Part shown: positions 26,003 through 35,192 of the stretch, piece by piece | How positions within the stretch are numbered: the first letter of the stretch is position 1 | Layout: each line of letters starts with the position of its first letter | Source: UBA5794 sp963714375 | GTDB lineage: Bacteria > Actinomycetota > Acidimicrobiia > Spongiisociales > UBA5794 | DNA: 64,000 bases | Reading direction: 5' to 3' | Assembly: GCA_963714375.1 (NCBI GenBank) | Contig: CAVQOG010000008.1 | Span: forward strand, 496,001 to 560,000 | Position numbers and translations under genes: made by a program | The notes under the pieces: model-generated | What the model was told of the DNA's origin: nothing | What the model saw: only the letters and a program-made list of their open reading frames with translations | The model's database searches: none

Positions 26003-29000
26003 ATGCCTGAAACCGGTGCGTCTGCGAACGACCTCCTCGACCGACTCTTCGCATTCATCCCATCCGACGTATCACCCCAACGTCGCGCAATGATCGAAGC
26101 GTTCGCTGCAACGTATATCCGGCGTATACCCCACGCCGATATCCCAGACCTTCCCCCCGAGGAGCTGTACGCCGAAATCGAAGACCTGCTTCGCTTCGTC
26201 GATGCCCGCGGCATGAAGGATCATGCCGTCCGTGTCTTCAAGCCCTCCATCAAGGCGTGCGGATACACAACCGTTGGGACCGTCATCCAGCTGGTTGTGG
26301 ACGACATGCCATTTCTTGTTGATTCTGTTGCGAATGTTGTGAACCTGTCCGGTGCGGGAATCGAACGCCATTTGCATCCCCTGATCGGTACCACTCGGGA
26401 CGCCGACGGCGCCCTCGTTGCCATCGCCTCGGCACGGACGTCGGCGAGGACCGAAAGTGTTCAGCATTTTGAACTTGACCGTGAGCTTTCCGAAGAGGAA
26501 GTAGCCGACTTGGCCGATGCCATCGAGGGCGCCTTGAGCGATGTCCTCGTAGCGGTTCGAGACTTCGACGCCATGCGCAATGCTGTGACAGAAATGATCG
26601 ATGTCGCTAAATCGAGTATCGCCCAATACGGCTTCGAGGAAATCGATGAGACCGTTGACTTCCTGAATTGGCTCCTCGACGACAACTTCGTCTTTCTCGG
26701 CTACAAGGTCTACGAGATCGGTGAGGGAGACGATGGTCTTCATATCCAGTCCCGGCAGGGGAGCGGCCTCGGTATTCTCTCGCGCAACGGTCCCGGTGCC
26801 AAGCCGATCCCGCTCGCTGACCTTCCGAACTATGTCACGGATCGGTACTTTGGCGGCGATCTCGTGGTCATCACGAAAACGAACCGACACGCGACCGTGC
26901 ATCGCGACTCCCGCATGGATTACATCGGGATACGTCAATGCAACGATGCGGGCAGAACTGAAACCGAGTTTCGCCTGTTGGGTCTGTTCACTTCCAAGGC
27001 CTACATGGCAACGGCGAGCGACACCCCCGTGCTGCGTCGCAAACTCACCCGCATTCTCGACCAGCAAGACTTGATCGAGGGAAGCCACGACTACAAGACA
27101 CTCATTCAACTGTTCGAGGGTTTCCCCAAAGATGACCTGTTTGCGATGTCCATTGACGATCTCAGCGACATGCTCAGTCATCTGCTCGAAGCTGAGGAAT
27201 CCGAGCACGTCAGGATGTTCGTACGGAGAGACTCGCTCAAACGTTCCGTGAGCGTTCTTGTCACCGTCCCCAGGGACCGGTTCAATGCGACGTTGCGACA
27301 ACAACTCCAGCAGCTGTTCAAGGATGCGTTTGGCGGGACATCGATCGACTACCGCCTGTCACTTGGTGAGTCCGGAGACGCACGTATTCACTTCTCTGTG
27401 TGGACCGAGGGAGGTGTCCCGGCGGAAGTCGACCTCGCGAATCTGGAAGTTCAGGTCCATGCACTCGCTCGGAACTGGGAGGACCGAGTTGTCGATGCCC
27501 TGGTCGATGTGGTGGGGGAATCGGAGGCGAACCGGTTGGCGAGTCGGTGGGCTCCGGCGTTCCCTGAGTACTACAAGTCATCGACTTCGATCGAGATTGT
27601 GGTTGGGGACATCATGGCTCTCGACCGTCTTGAGTCATCCGGCAAGGATCTCGTTGTCGGCATCAACAACGAATCGGCACGTGCCAAGGCCCCAACATCG
27701 TCGGAGCCTTTGACACGGATAACGGTATATCGGGCTACGGGAAAGCTGGTTCTGTCGGCGATCATGCCTTTGATCGAACATCTCGGTCTCACTGTCGTTG
27801 AGGAAGTCCCGACCCGTCTCAAGGGTGAGGAGGGAACGTTCATCCATGACGTTGGGGTGTTGACTCCTGACGGATCACAACTCGATGTGGGGACGGTCGG
27901 GGATCGAGTCACGACCGCAATCGAAGCTGTACTCGCCGGAGAAGTGGAATCAGATTCACTCCACCGATTGCTCATCACAACCGAACTCGACCATCACCAG
28001 CTCACCATCCTTCGGGCATACCGCAACTACTGGCGACTGGTCACCCCGGCCTTTTCGGTCGGCTACGTAGACGATACGTTTGCGCTCCATCCCGGAGTTG
28101 CCGAAGCTCTGGTAGGGCTTTTCGATGCACGTTTCGGAGAGCACCACGACGAGGACAATGAACGAGAGATCGCGAGGAGCATCCGCCAAGAACTTGACAA
28201 GGTGTCATCTCTCGATGAGGACCGCATCTTGCGGGGTTTTCTCGGATTGGTGCTCGCCACCCAGCGTACGAACCTTCGGGTGGAAGGCAGGACGTCGCTT
28301 TCACTCAAGTTCTCGTCGGACATGGTTCCCGAGATGCCAAGCCCCAAACCTCTATACGAGATATACGTCTCGGCTCCCGATGTCGAAGGTGTCCACCTGC
28401 GAGGTGGAGCCGTTGCTCGTGGTGGCATTCGGTGGTCGGATCGCAAGGAGGACTATCGGACGGAAGTTCTTGGCCTGATGAAGGCACAGAACACGAAGAA
28501 TGTTGTCATCGTGCCGACCGGGGCGAAGGGCGGGTTCGTCATGCGCACGTCGGTGGAGGTTCGCCCGAGCTATGAAGAGGTCAAGGCTGGCTACCGAACC
28601 TTTATCCGGGGCCTCCTCGACATCACTGACAACCGGGTGGGCGACACCGTGGTGCCGCCCAACAATGTGGTACGTCACGACACTGATGATCCCTACCTCG
28701 TGGTGGCGGCTGACAAGGGGACGGCGGCCTTCTCGGATACCGCGAACGCGTTGGCGGCAGAGTACGGATTCTGGCTTGACGATGCATTCGCATCAGGGGG
28801 GTCAGCGGGCTACGACCACAAAGCACTTGGTATCACAGCCCGCGGAGCGTGGGAGTCGGTCCGAAGGCATTTCTTTGATCTTGGCATTGACGTGGCGTCG
28901 GAGGAGATCACCGCGGTTGGCATCGGCGACATGTCGGGGGACGTGTTCGGCAACGGCATGCTGCGGTCGAAACATGTGAAGCTCATCGGGGCGTTCGACC

Positions 29001-30790
29001 ATCGTCATGTCTTTATTGATCCAGACCCCGATCCGAGCATTTCATGGGACGAGCGAAAGCGAGTTTCGCTGATCCCACGCTCGTCGTGGGCCGATTACAA
29101 CCCGGATCTCATCTCTGCCGGAGGGGGTGTGTTCGACCGTTCAGTCAAGCTGATCACATTGACCGATGAGATGCGCGCTGTGCTCGACACAACCGCCGAG
29201 GCGTTGAGCCCGAGTGAGGTTATTCGGCTTGTATTGAAAGCCCCCGTTGATCTGCTGTGGAACGGTGGCATCGGAACCTATGTCAAGTCGAAGGTCGAGT
29301 CATCAGAGCAGGTCCAGGACCGATCGAATGATGCGGTGCGTGTCAACGGTCGGGACGTACGGGCGAGAGTGATCGGGGAGGGCGGAAACCTCGGCATGAC
29401 CCAGCGAGGACGTATCGAGTTCGACCGGTTCGGCGGTCATGTATTCGCGGACTTCATTGACAACTCCGGCGGGGTTCATGCATCGGATCGAGAAGTAAAC
29501 CTCAAGATCCTGCTTGGCATTGCAGAAAGAAACGGGACCATCACGCGGCCCGAGCGTGACGAGATCATCGAAGGCGTCTCTGACGATGTCGTCGCAGCCA
29601 TCTTGTACGACAACTTTCTCCAGGCCCAAATCCTCTCGCAGGAGGCTGCGATGTCGACCCGGACGATCGAGCAGTACGGAGACTTGATGGATCGACTTGA
29701 GAGAGAGGGGATTCTTGACCGAGACATGGAGTTCCTTCCGACCGCCGAAGAGATGCATCAGCGTGGTCGCGACGGAGCCGGGATGGCGCGCCCCGAAATT
29801 GCTGTTCTCCTCGCATACGCCAAGCGTCATCTCACCGAACTGCTGGTTCAGTCTGACCTACCGGACGACCCGCATTTCGAGACAGACCTATTGGCGTACT
29901 TCCCGCCAGCCGTGGCCGAACGGTTTCGTGGTGAGATCATGCAGCACCCTCTTCGAAGAGAGCTGATTTCAACAATCGTTGCGAATCAGGTGCTCAACTC
30001 CCTCGGTTCGACCTTCTATTCCCGCATGCGAACCCAGACGGGTGAACCAGCCGCTCGAGTCATCCGCGCCTTTCGCGCAGCAAGAGCCATCACGGACGCT
30101 GGTGCACGGTGGTCCGATATTGAAGACCTTGCTGGGACGATTGACCCCGACACCTCAAGAGCACTGCTGCGCGACGTTGATCAACTCGTGTTCGTGATCA
30201 CCCTTTGGTACCTCAATCAACCGGCGAGTCCGTCGACGATCGACGAAGAGATCAGCCTCGCAAAGGCCCAATTCGCAGATCTCTCGGCTGGTATGCCGTT
30301 CGCTGAACCAGCGGAATGGCGAGAACCGTACGAAGCTGCCGCCACTGCGATGATTGACAACGGTGTGCCTGCCCCAATCGCGCTCCGACACGGATTCCAA
30401 CGAGCATTGCGTCGAGCCCCAGACATCATCGATCTTGCCCATGAGCACGATCGTGAGGTGATGGAAGTTGCGAACCTCTACACGAGCGTGAGCCAGGAGT
30501 TCAAGGTTGACTGGGTTGAGCGACGAATCCGCGAACTACCGGGGGTCACGACATTCGAACGTCTCGCTGCAGACGCCCTCTTGCACGACATCCAACAAAT
30601 GCGACGAGATGTTGTGACCATGATCTTGGAGGAATCCGACGGTTCGCTCGACGCCCACTTTGAGCGCTTCCCTCGCATGATTCCTCGCCGCGATCGGCTC
30701 TTCGCCTGGCTGGAACGAGACGGAATCGAGGATGTCCCGGCAGGTCTGATCGCCGTCCGACGCCTCTCTCAGATAGCAATGGGACGGTGA
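26003..30790 (+). CDS. gdhB: NAD-specific glutamate dehydrogenase, 180-kDa class
   Basis: A 1595-residue enzyme of the large (L_180) class that deaminates glutamate to 2-oxoglutarate with NAD. The catalytic core lies in the middle: RGGIRWSDRKEDYRTEVLGLMKAQ, then NVVIVPTGAKGGFV with the substrate lysine region, later GIGDMSGDVFGNGMLRS and LIGAFDHRHVF. Long N-terminal ACT-like domains (about 1-700) and a helical C-terminal domain (about 1250-1595) match the family, and the length is normal. It likely serves glutamate catabolism. Monocistronic, divergent from the YccA-like gene, and ends before a heptanucleotide array. Confidence 0.95.
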   Translation: MPETGASANDLLDRLFAFIPSDVSPQRRAMIEAFAATYIRRIPHADIPDLPPEELYAEIEDLLRFVDARGMKDHAVRVFKPSIKACGYTTVGTVIQLVVDDMPFLVDSVANVVNLSGAGIERHLHPLIGTTRDADGALVAIASARTSARTESVQHFELDRELSEEEVADLADAIEGALSDVLVAVRDFDAMRNAVTEMIDVAKSSIAQYGFEEIDETVDFLNWLLDDNFVFLGYKVYEIGEGDDGLHIQSRQGSGLGILSRNGPGAKPIPLADLPNYVTDRYFGGDLVVITKTNRHATVHRDSRMDYIGIRQCNDAGRTETEFRLLGLFTSKAYMATASDTPVLRRKLTRILDQQDLIEGSHDYKTLIQLFEGFPKDDLFAMSIDDLSDMLSHLLEAEESEHVRMFVRRDSLKRSVSVLVTVPRDRFNATLRQQLQQLFKDAFGGTSIDYRLSLGESGDARIHFSVWTEGGVPAEVDLANLEVQVHALARNWEDRVVDALVDVVGESEANRLASRWAPAFPEYYKSSTSIEIVVGDIMALDRLESSGKDLVVGINNESARAKAPTSSEPLTRITVYRATGKLVLSAIMPLIEHLGLTVVEEVPTRLKGEEGTFIHDVGVLTPDGSQLDVGTVGDRVTTAIEAVLAGEVESDSLHRLLITTELDHHQLTILRAYRNYWRLVTPAFSVGYVDDTFALHPGVAEALVGLFDARFGEHHDEDNEREIARSIRQELDKVSSLDEDRILRGFLGLVLATQRTNLRVEGRTSLSLKFSSDMVPEMPSPKPLYEIYVSAPDVEGVHLRGGAVARGGIRWSDRKEDYRTEVLGLMKAQNTKNVVIVPTGAKGGFVMRTSVEVRPSYEEVKAGYRTFIRGLLDITDNRVGDTVVPPNNVVRHDTDDPYLVVAADKGTAAFSDTANALAAEYGFWLDDAFASGGSAGYDHKALGITARGAWESVRRHFFDLGIDVASEEITAVGIGDMSGDVFGNGMLRSKHVKLIGAFDHRHVFIDPDPDPSISWDERKRVSLIPRSSWADYNPDLISAGGGVFDRSVKLITLTDEMRAVLDTTAEALSPSEVIRLVLKAPVDLLWNGGIGTYVKSKVESSEQVQDRSNDAVRVNGRDVRARVIGEGGNLGMTQRGRIEFDRFGGHVFADFIDNSGGVHASDREVNLKILLGIAERNGTITRPERDEIIEGVSDDVVAAILYDNFLQAQILSQEAAMSTRTIEQYGDLMDRLEREGILDRDMEFLPTAEEMHQRGRDGAGMARPEIAVLLAYAKRHLTELLVQSDLPDDPHFETDLLAYFPPAVAERFRGEIMQHPLRRELISTIVANQVLNSLGSTFYSRMRTQTGEPAARVIRAFRAARAITDAGARWSDIEDLAGTIDPDTSRALLRDVDQLVFVITLWYLNQPASPSTIDEEISLAKAQFADLSAGMPFAEPAEWREPYEAAATAMIDNGVPAPIALRHGFQRALRRAPDIIDLAHEHDREVMEVANLYTSVSQEFKVDWVERRIRELPGVTTFERLAADALLHDIQQMRRDVVTMILEESDGSLDAHFERFPRMIPRRDRLFAWLERDGIEDVPAGLIAVRRLSQIAMGR

Positions 30791-30806
30791 CGGTCGCAAG
30801 CGACCT

Positions 30807-30869
30807 GATGACCGATGACCGATAACCGCAATCCGTAATACGTAATCCGATGTCTGACGTCGGACGTCT
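30807..30869. repeat. Heptanucleotide repeat array F
   Basis: Nine in-phase units: GATGACC twice, GATAACC, GCAATCC, GTAATAC, GTAATCC, GATGTCT, GACGTCG and GACGTCT. It shows the full range of the degenerate unit in one array and lies between the gdh end and the paaA promoter. Confidence 0.88.
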
Positions 30870-30894
30870 AGCCAACGACCGTTTGTTAGGCTAG
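30868..30894 (+). promoter_or_regulatory. Candidate PaaR operator over the paaA promoter
   Basis: CTAGCC (30868-30873) and GGCTAG (30889-30894) form a perfect 6-bp inverted repeat around AACGACCGTTTGTTA. The right arm overlaps a TAGGCT -10 box (30887-30892). The core ACGACCGTT resembles TetR/PaaR-type sites of actinobacteria. GAGGAGG at 30904-30910 is the paaA ribosome-binding site. Confidence 0.45.
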
Positions 30895-30918
30895 GTAGCA
30901 ACCGAGGAGGCGCGCCGT

Positions 30919-31860
30919 ATGGTTTCTGAGCATCAGGTTACGTTCGACGAGACCATTGCTGCCGATGAAAAGATCGAACCGCGCGACTGGATGCCTGACG
31001 CATATCGCAACACCCTGATTCGTCAGATCGCGCAGCACGCCCATTCAGAGGTGATCGGGATGCAGCCCGAAGGGAACTGGATCACTCGGGCACCGACCCT
31101 GCTTCGCAAGGCCATTCTCATGGCGAAGGTCCAGGATGAGGCTGGCCACGGGCTCTACCTCTACTCGGCAGCCGAAACACTTGGTATTTCACGGGACGAA
31201 CTCCAAGAGATGCTCCACTCCGGGCGTCAGAAGTATTCGTCGATTTTCAACTATCCGACACTGTCGTGGGCAGATATCGGCGTCATCGGCTGGCTCGTCG
31301 ACGGTGCCGCGATTGTCAACCAAATCATGTTGCAGGGCGCGTCCTATGGACCATACGCCAGAGCGATGGTGCGGATCTGCAAGGAGGAGAGTTTCCACGC
31401 CCGTCAGGGATACGCGATCTTGATGACACTGGCCAAGGGAACGGACGAACAACGCGAGATGCTCCAGGATGCCGTCGACCGATGGTGGTGGCCGTCCCTC
31501 ATGATGTTTGGGCCCCACGACAGCGAGTCGACACATACTGAACAGTCCATGGAATGGAAGATCAAACGCATGTCGAACGACGATCTGCGCCAGTTCTACG
31601 TCGATCAGACCGTCCCGCAGGGCGACTATCTCGGCATCACATTCCCGGATCCGGATCTCCATTTCGATGAGGAATCCGGCCATTGGCGGTTCGGTGAAAT
31701 CGATTGGGATGAGTTCTGGGCAGTGGTCACCGGAAACGGGCCGATGAACCGAGAGCGGGTTGCGCACAAGGCCAAAGCATGGGTGGACGGTGCGTGGGTT
31801 CGCGAAGCGGCCACGGCATATACCCAGAAGCATGCAACAGCTGCGACCAAGGTCGCATGA
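30919..31860 (+). CDS. paaA: 1,2-phenylacetyl-CoA epoxidase, catalytic subunit PaaA
   Basis: A 313-residue ferritin-like di-iron oxygenase subunit that epoxidises the ring of phenylacetyl-CoA. KVQDEAGHGLYLYSAAETLG (near residue 70-90) and EESFHARQGYAILM (near residue 155) supply the iron-binding Glu/Asp/His residues; length is typical. It is the first gene of paaABCDE-TetR. GAGGAGG precedes the ATG, and an inverted repeat covers the promoter, so it is probably repressed until phenylacetyl-CoA is present. Confidence 0.95.
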   Translation: MVSEHQVTFDETIAADEKIEPRDWMPDAYRNTLIRQIAQHAHSEVIGMQPEGNWITRAPTLLRKAILMAKVQDEAGHGLYLYSAAETLGISRDELQEMLHSGRQKYSSIFNYPTLSWADIGVIGWLVDGAAIVNQIMLQGASYGPYARAMVRICKEESFHARQGYAILMTLAKGTDEQREMLQDAVDRWWWPSLMMFGPHDSESTHTEQSMEWKIKRMSNDDLRQFYVDQTVPQGDYLGITFPDPDLHFDEESGHWRFGEIDWDEFWAVVTGNGPMNRERVAHKAKAWVDGAWVREAATAYTQKHATAATKVA

Positions 31861-31870
31861 GGAGCACACG

Positions 31871-32212
31871 ATGAGCTACGACGTTCCACTCGCAAAGGGC
31901 GAATCGGTAGAAGAGATCTCCATTGATGGTGGTCAGTCGACCGGCTGGCAACTGTGGGAGGTCTTCATGCGTCCCAAGCGGGGCCTTGCGTACACCCACT
32001 GTGGATCCGTCCACGCCGCCGACGCCGATACGGCGGTTCTGAACGCCCGGGATGCATACACCCGACTGGGTGGGACGGCAAGCCTGTGGGTTGTTCCTTC
32101 ATCAGCGATCCATGCCTCGGACGATCCAACATCGATGTTCGAGCCCGCCGACGACAAGCCCTACCGCCACCCGACCTTCTACGAGATACCTGACGAGGTC
32201 GGTCAGCTGTGA
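31871..32212 (+). CDS. paaB: 1,2-phenylacetyl-CoA epoxidase subunit PaaB
   Basis: A 113-residue small subunit with the PaaB pattern WQLWEVFMRPKRGLAYTHCGSVHAADADTAVLNARDAYTR, then SLWVVPSSAI and a C-terminal DKPYRHPTFYEIP. PaaB bridges the PaaAC complexes and is needed for activity. ATG 31871 follows AGGAGC 10 bases after paaA. Its TGA overlaps the GTG of paaC. Larger upstream frames are shadows of paaA. Confidence 0.94.
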   Translation: MSYDVPLAKGESVEEISIDGGQSTGWQLWEVFMRPKRGLAYTHCGSVHAADADTAVLNARDAYTRLGGTASLWVVPSSAIHASDDPTSMFEPADDKPYRHPTFYEIPDEVGQL

Positions 32213-32973
32213 CCGATGCTGCGAATGCGGCGTTGGTCACGCTGCTCCTGCGACACGCTGACGACAACACGATTCTCGGTCAGCGACTTGGCGAATACAT
32301 CTCGTCCGCTCCAGAACTCGAGGAGGATCTTGCAATCGCAAATGGTGCGTTGGACCATATCGGCGTGGCGATGCACCTCTACGAGTATGCCGCCGAGATT
32401 GCTGGGGGCGATGCATCGGTCGATGCCTATTCGATGCGGCGCGGGGAGCGAGAGTTCACAAATGCGCTGATCGTCGAACAGCCAAACGGGGACTTTGCGC
32501 ATATCGTTGCGAGAGCCTTCTTGTTCGGCGTGTATCAGGAACTCCTTTGGGAGCAGCTGAGCAGATCGTCAGACGAGCGCCTTGCAGGCATTGCAGCTCG
32601 GGCGCTCAAGGAGGCGACGTACCACGTCACACATGCCCGAAGCTGGGTCGTCAGGCTTGGGGACGGAACCGCGGAGAGCCACGTGCGGATGCAGGCGGCG
32701 ATCGATGAGATGTGGCGATTCACCGGGGAGTTGTTTGAGCCATCCGATGTGGATACTGCGTTGATCGAATCGGGAGTTGTATTCGAAATCGCCAAAACTC
32801 GGCCCCAGTGGGATGCCGCGGTGGACGCCGCTCTTGAAGAAGCGACCCTCACGCGCCCTGAAGACCCCTATCAGTCGACGGGAGGTCGTTCGGGAAGACA
32901 CACCGAGCATCTCGGTCACCTGCTCGCCGAGATGCAGTGGCTCCAGCGCACCTATCCGGGGGCGTCATGGTGA
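32209..32973 (+). CDS. paaC: 1,2-phenylacetyl-CoA epoxidase, structural subunit PaaC
   Basis: A 254-residue ferritin-like subunit that forms the structural partner of PaaA. LGQRLGEYISSAPELEEDLAIANGALDHIGVAMHLYEYAAEI and the later TYHVTHARSWVVRLGDGTAESHVRMQAAIDEMW match PaaC; it keeps the fold while the iron site is largely lost in the family. The GTG start overlaps the paaB stop (GTGA). The 3' end overlaps paaD. Confidence 0.94.
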   Translation: MTDAANAALVTLLLRHADDNTILGQRLGEYISSAPELEEDLAIANGALDHIGVAMHLYEYAAEIAGGDASVDAYSMRRGEREFTNALIVEQPNGDFAHIVARAFLFGVYQELLWEQLSRSSDERLAGIAARALKEATYHVTHARSWVVRLGDGTAESHVRMQAAIDEMWRFTGELFEPSDVDTALIESGVVFEIAKTRPQWDAAVDAALEEATLTRPEDPYQSTGGRSGRHTEHLGHLLAEMQWLQRTYPGASW

Positions 32974-33449
32974 ACGTGGCACTCCGCACGGTCGAAGAGA
33001 TCACTCGACTACTCGACGCGGTTGTCGATCCCGAGATCCCTGTTCTGACTATCGCCGACATCGGGATCCTTCGCAATGTGACGGTTGGCGATACCGGTGC
33101 CGTCACTGTGGAAATTACTCCGACGTACTCAGGATGCCCGGCGCTCGGGGTCATCGAGGAGGACATCGTTGCGGCACTTGCGGGTGCGGGCATCGACGAG
33201 GTCACCGTTGAGGTCAGGCACTTTCCGGTCTGGACAACGGAATGGCTCACCCCCGCGGCGAAGCAGAAACTGGTTGGCTTCGGCATTGCACCTCCGGACT
33301 CGGTGTTGGCCATCGTCCCTGAGGTCTTGTGTCCGCGGTGCACCTCATCGGGTACGGCGAAGGTCTCGGAATTCGGCTCAACTGCGTGCAAGTCCTTGTG
33401 GGTCTGCACGTCGTGCGGCGAGCCCTTCGACTACTTCAAGGCGATCTGA
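32967..33449 (+). CDS. paaD: Phenylacetate degradation protein PaaD (MIP18/DUF59 family)
   Basis: A 160-residue protein with a DUF59 N-terminal domain (VVDPEIPVLTIADIGILRNV and PTYSGCPALGVIEEDI) and a C-terminal zinc-ribbon-like part with two Cys pairs (CPRC and CTSC) plus one more Cys. PaaD is thought to help assemble the iron-sulfur or di-iron centres of the epoxidase. ATG 32967 overlaps the end of paaC; GTG 32970 is an alternative. Its TGA overlaps the paaE ATG. Confidence 0.93.
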   Translation: MVNVALRTVEEITRLLDAVVDPEIPVLTIADIGILRNVTVGDTGAVTVEITPTYSGCPALGVIEEDIVAALAGAGIDEVTVEVRHFPVWTTEWLTPAAKQKLVGFGIAPPDSVLAIVPEVLCPRCTSSGTAKVSEFGSTACKSLWVCTSCGEPFDYFKAI

Positions 33450-34540
33450 TGGCGGAGGCAGCGTTGAGTACCAAGCAGGCTGGTGTCGAGTTCCACACGG
33501 TGACTGTCGCGGCAATCGAACCGTTGACCGATGATGCCGTAGCGGTCTCGTTCGAGATCCCCTCACAGATCGCGCGGGCGTTTGACCACACGCCGGGCCA
33601 ACATCTCATAGTTCGCGCGACGATCGACGGGGAGGACGTTCGCAGGAGCTATTCCATCTGCTCCGTACCGGGTGCCACGAGACCGACCGTCGGAATCAAG
33701 CATCTGCCGGGTGGGGTGTTTTCGACGTTCGTCCACGAGCGTCTCAAGGTCGGGGATGTAGTCGAAGTGACACAACCAACCGGAGACTTCACCCTCACCC
33801 CGAAGTCAAGCAACCAGAACCACTATGTAGCGATCGCGGCGGGTAGCGGGATCACGCCGGTCCTTTCGATGATCAGGTCGGTTCTCGCATCCGAACCCTC
33901 GTCCATGTTCACACTCGTGTATGGAAACAAGGACGGTGGATCGGTCATGTTCCTTGATGAGCTCGACGCCCTCAAGGGAAGACACCCATCCCGGTTTGTT
34001 CTCCTGCATGTGTTGAGCAGGGAGTTTCACGAGGTCGAGTTGCTCGAGGGTCGAATCGATGCAGAGAAGCTTCAACGGATGCTCAGGACGATCATCGATC
34101 CCACAGCTGTTGCCGGCTGGTACCTGTGTGGCCCTCGTGGCATGGTCGATACGGCCACCGAAGTCCTCACAGCCAACGGGGTTCCCGCTGACACCGTGCA
34201 CGACGAACTGTTCTACGCAGGCGAAGTCACCGAGGCTACGGTGGCCAAGGACGATGTCGAGGGCGCGACCGTCAGGTTCACCCTGAGGGGTCGGACCTCG
34301 ACGGCAAAGGTCGCAATGGATGGAGCCCCCATCCTTGACCACGTTCTGGCAATTCGTCCCGACGGTCCCTTTTCCTGCCGCTCCGGTGCGTGCGCGTCGT
34401 GCCGTGCCCGGGTGACGAGCGGCGAGGTTCGCATGGACAAGAACTGGAGCCTGAGCAAGGAAGAGGTAGCCGCCGGCCAGATTCTCACGTGTCAGGCCCA
34501 CCCGGTGAGCGAAACGGTCGAGCTCACTTACGACGTATGA
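33449..34540 (+). CDS. paaE: Phenylacetyl-CoA epoxidase reductase PaaE
   Basis: A 363-residue reductase passing electrons from NAD(P)H to the PaaABC oxygenase. Order: FAD-binding domain (RRSYSICSVPG), NAD-binding domain (YVAIAAGSGITPVLSMIRSVL and GWYLCGPRGMVD), then a C-terminal plant-type 2Fe-2S ferredoxin with CRSGACASCRARV and a fourth Cys in ILTCQAHP. All four cluster cysteines are present. The start overlaps paaD (TGATG), and the stop overlaps the TetR gene. Confidence 0.95.
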   Translation: MAEAALSTKQAGVEFHTVTVAAIEPLTDDAVAVSFEIPSQIARAFDHTPGQHLIVRATIDGEDVRRSYSICSVPGATRPTVGIKHLPGGVFSTFVHERLKVGDVVEVTQPTGDFTLTPKSSNQNHYVAIAAGSGITPVLSMIRSVLASEPSSMFTLVYGNKDGGSVMFLDELDALKGRHPSRFVLLHVLSREFHEVELLEGRIDAEKLQRMLRTIIDPTAVAGWYLCGPRGMVDTATEVLTANGVPADTVHDELFYAGEVTEATVAKDDVEGATVRFTLRGRTSTAKVAMDGAPILDHVLAIRPDGPFSCRSGACASCRARVTSGEVRMDKNWSLSKEEVAAGQILTCQAHPVSETVELTYDV

Positions 34541-35106
34541 GCAGGCTAACCCGCGACGACATTGTGATCGCGTCGGGAAAGCGCTTTGCGACCTACGGGT
34601 ACCACGGAACGTCGATGCGCGATCTTGGTGATGATCTTGGGATCCTCGGTTCGTCTATCTACGCCCATGTCGGTGGCAAACAGGAGCTCCTGGTCGCGGT
34701 TGTCGAGCGTGCCGCGGACCTTTTCAATGCTTCGGCCACGGCGGCCCTTGCAGCGGCATCAGAGCCAGCCGAAACTCTCCGCATGCTGATTTCGGGGCAT
34801 ATTGATGTGCTGGTCGATCACTCGGCGGAGGCCAGGACCTTCCTCGCCGAAGCCGACTTCATGGATGATCGGGACAGGCGCCGCATCACCAAGGTCAGGA
34901 ATGGCTACGAGATGGTGTTTCGCTCAACGATCCAGCGCGGCGTCGACGATGGAACCTTCCGGTTCGATGTCGATGCGACGCTGTCGGGCATCTATGTCTT
35001 GTCGATGCTGAACGCTGTCCAGCGCTGGTACAAGCCCCGCGGCAGGCTGAGTCGCTCAGAGCTGGGCGCTGACATGTATCGGTTCGTCGTTGAAGGTCTG
35101 ACCTAG
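34537..35106 (+). CDS. paaR: TetR-family regulator, probable PaaR repressor
   Basis: A 189-residue TetR-type regulator. The N-terminal helix-turn-helix (IASGKRFATYGYHGTSMRDLGDDLGILGSSIYAHVGGKQELL, about residues 9-50) is followed by a ligand-binding C-terminal domain of the TetR_C_33/KstR2 kind. The ATG overlaps the paaE stop (ATGA), so it is the last gene of the epoxidase operon and most likely represses it, with phenylacetyl-CoA as the expected inducer. Function is inferred from the operon; the fold is clear. Confidence 0.85.
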   Translation: MSRLTRDDIVIASGKRFATYGYHGTSMRDLGDDLGILGSSIYAHVGGKQELLVAVVERAADLFNASATAALAAASEPAETLRMLISGHIDVLVDHSAEARTFLAEADFMDDRDRRRITKVRNGYEMVFRSTIQRGVDDGTFRFDVDATLSGIYVLSMLNAVQRWYKPRGRLSRSELGADMYRFVVEGLT

Positions 35107-35115
35107 AACGTCACC

Positions 35116-35192
35116 GATGACCGATGACCGATGACCGATGACCGATGACCGACGTCCGACGTCTGATGTCTGATGTCTGATGTCTGATGTCT
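35116..35192. repeat. Heptanucleotide repeat array G, 11 units
   Basis: Exactly eleven contiguous 7-bp units: GATGACC five times, GACGTCC, GACGTCT, then GATGTCT four times. The array ends on the base before the stop codon of the minus-strand gene and starts 9 bases after the paaR stop. One of the two cleanest arrays in the window. Confidence 0.92.

Noticed and set aside
25829..30790. 1653-residue reading of the NAD-glutamate dehydrogenase
   Set aside because: The extension runs antisense into the YccA-like gene; the family sequence begins at 26003, where a -10 box ends 7 bases upstream.
35116..35192. Heptamer array as part of a heptad-repeat (coiled-coil) coding region
   Set aside because: A 7-bp unit is not a multiple of three and gives stops in each frame on the plus strand; coding heptads would need 21-bp periods.
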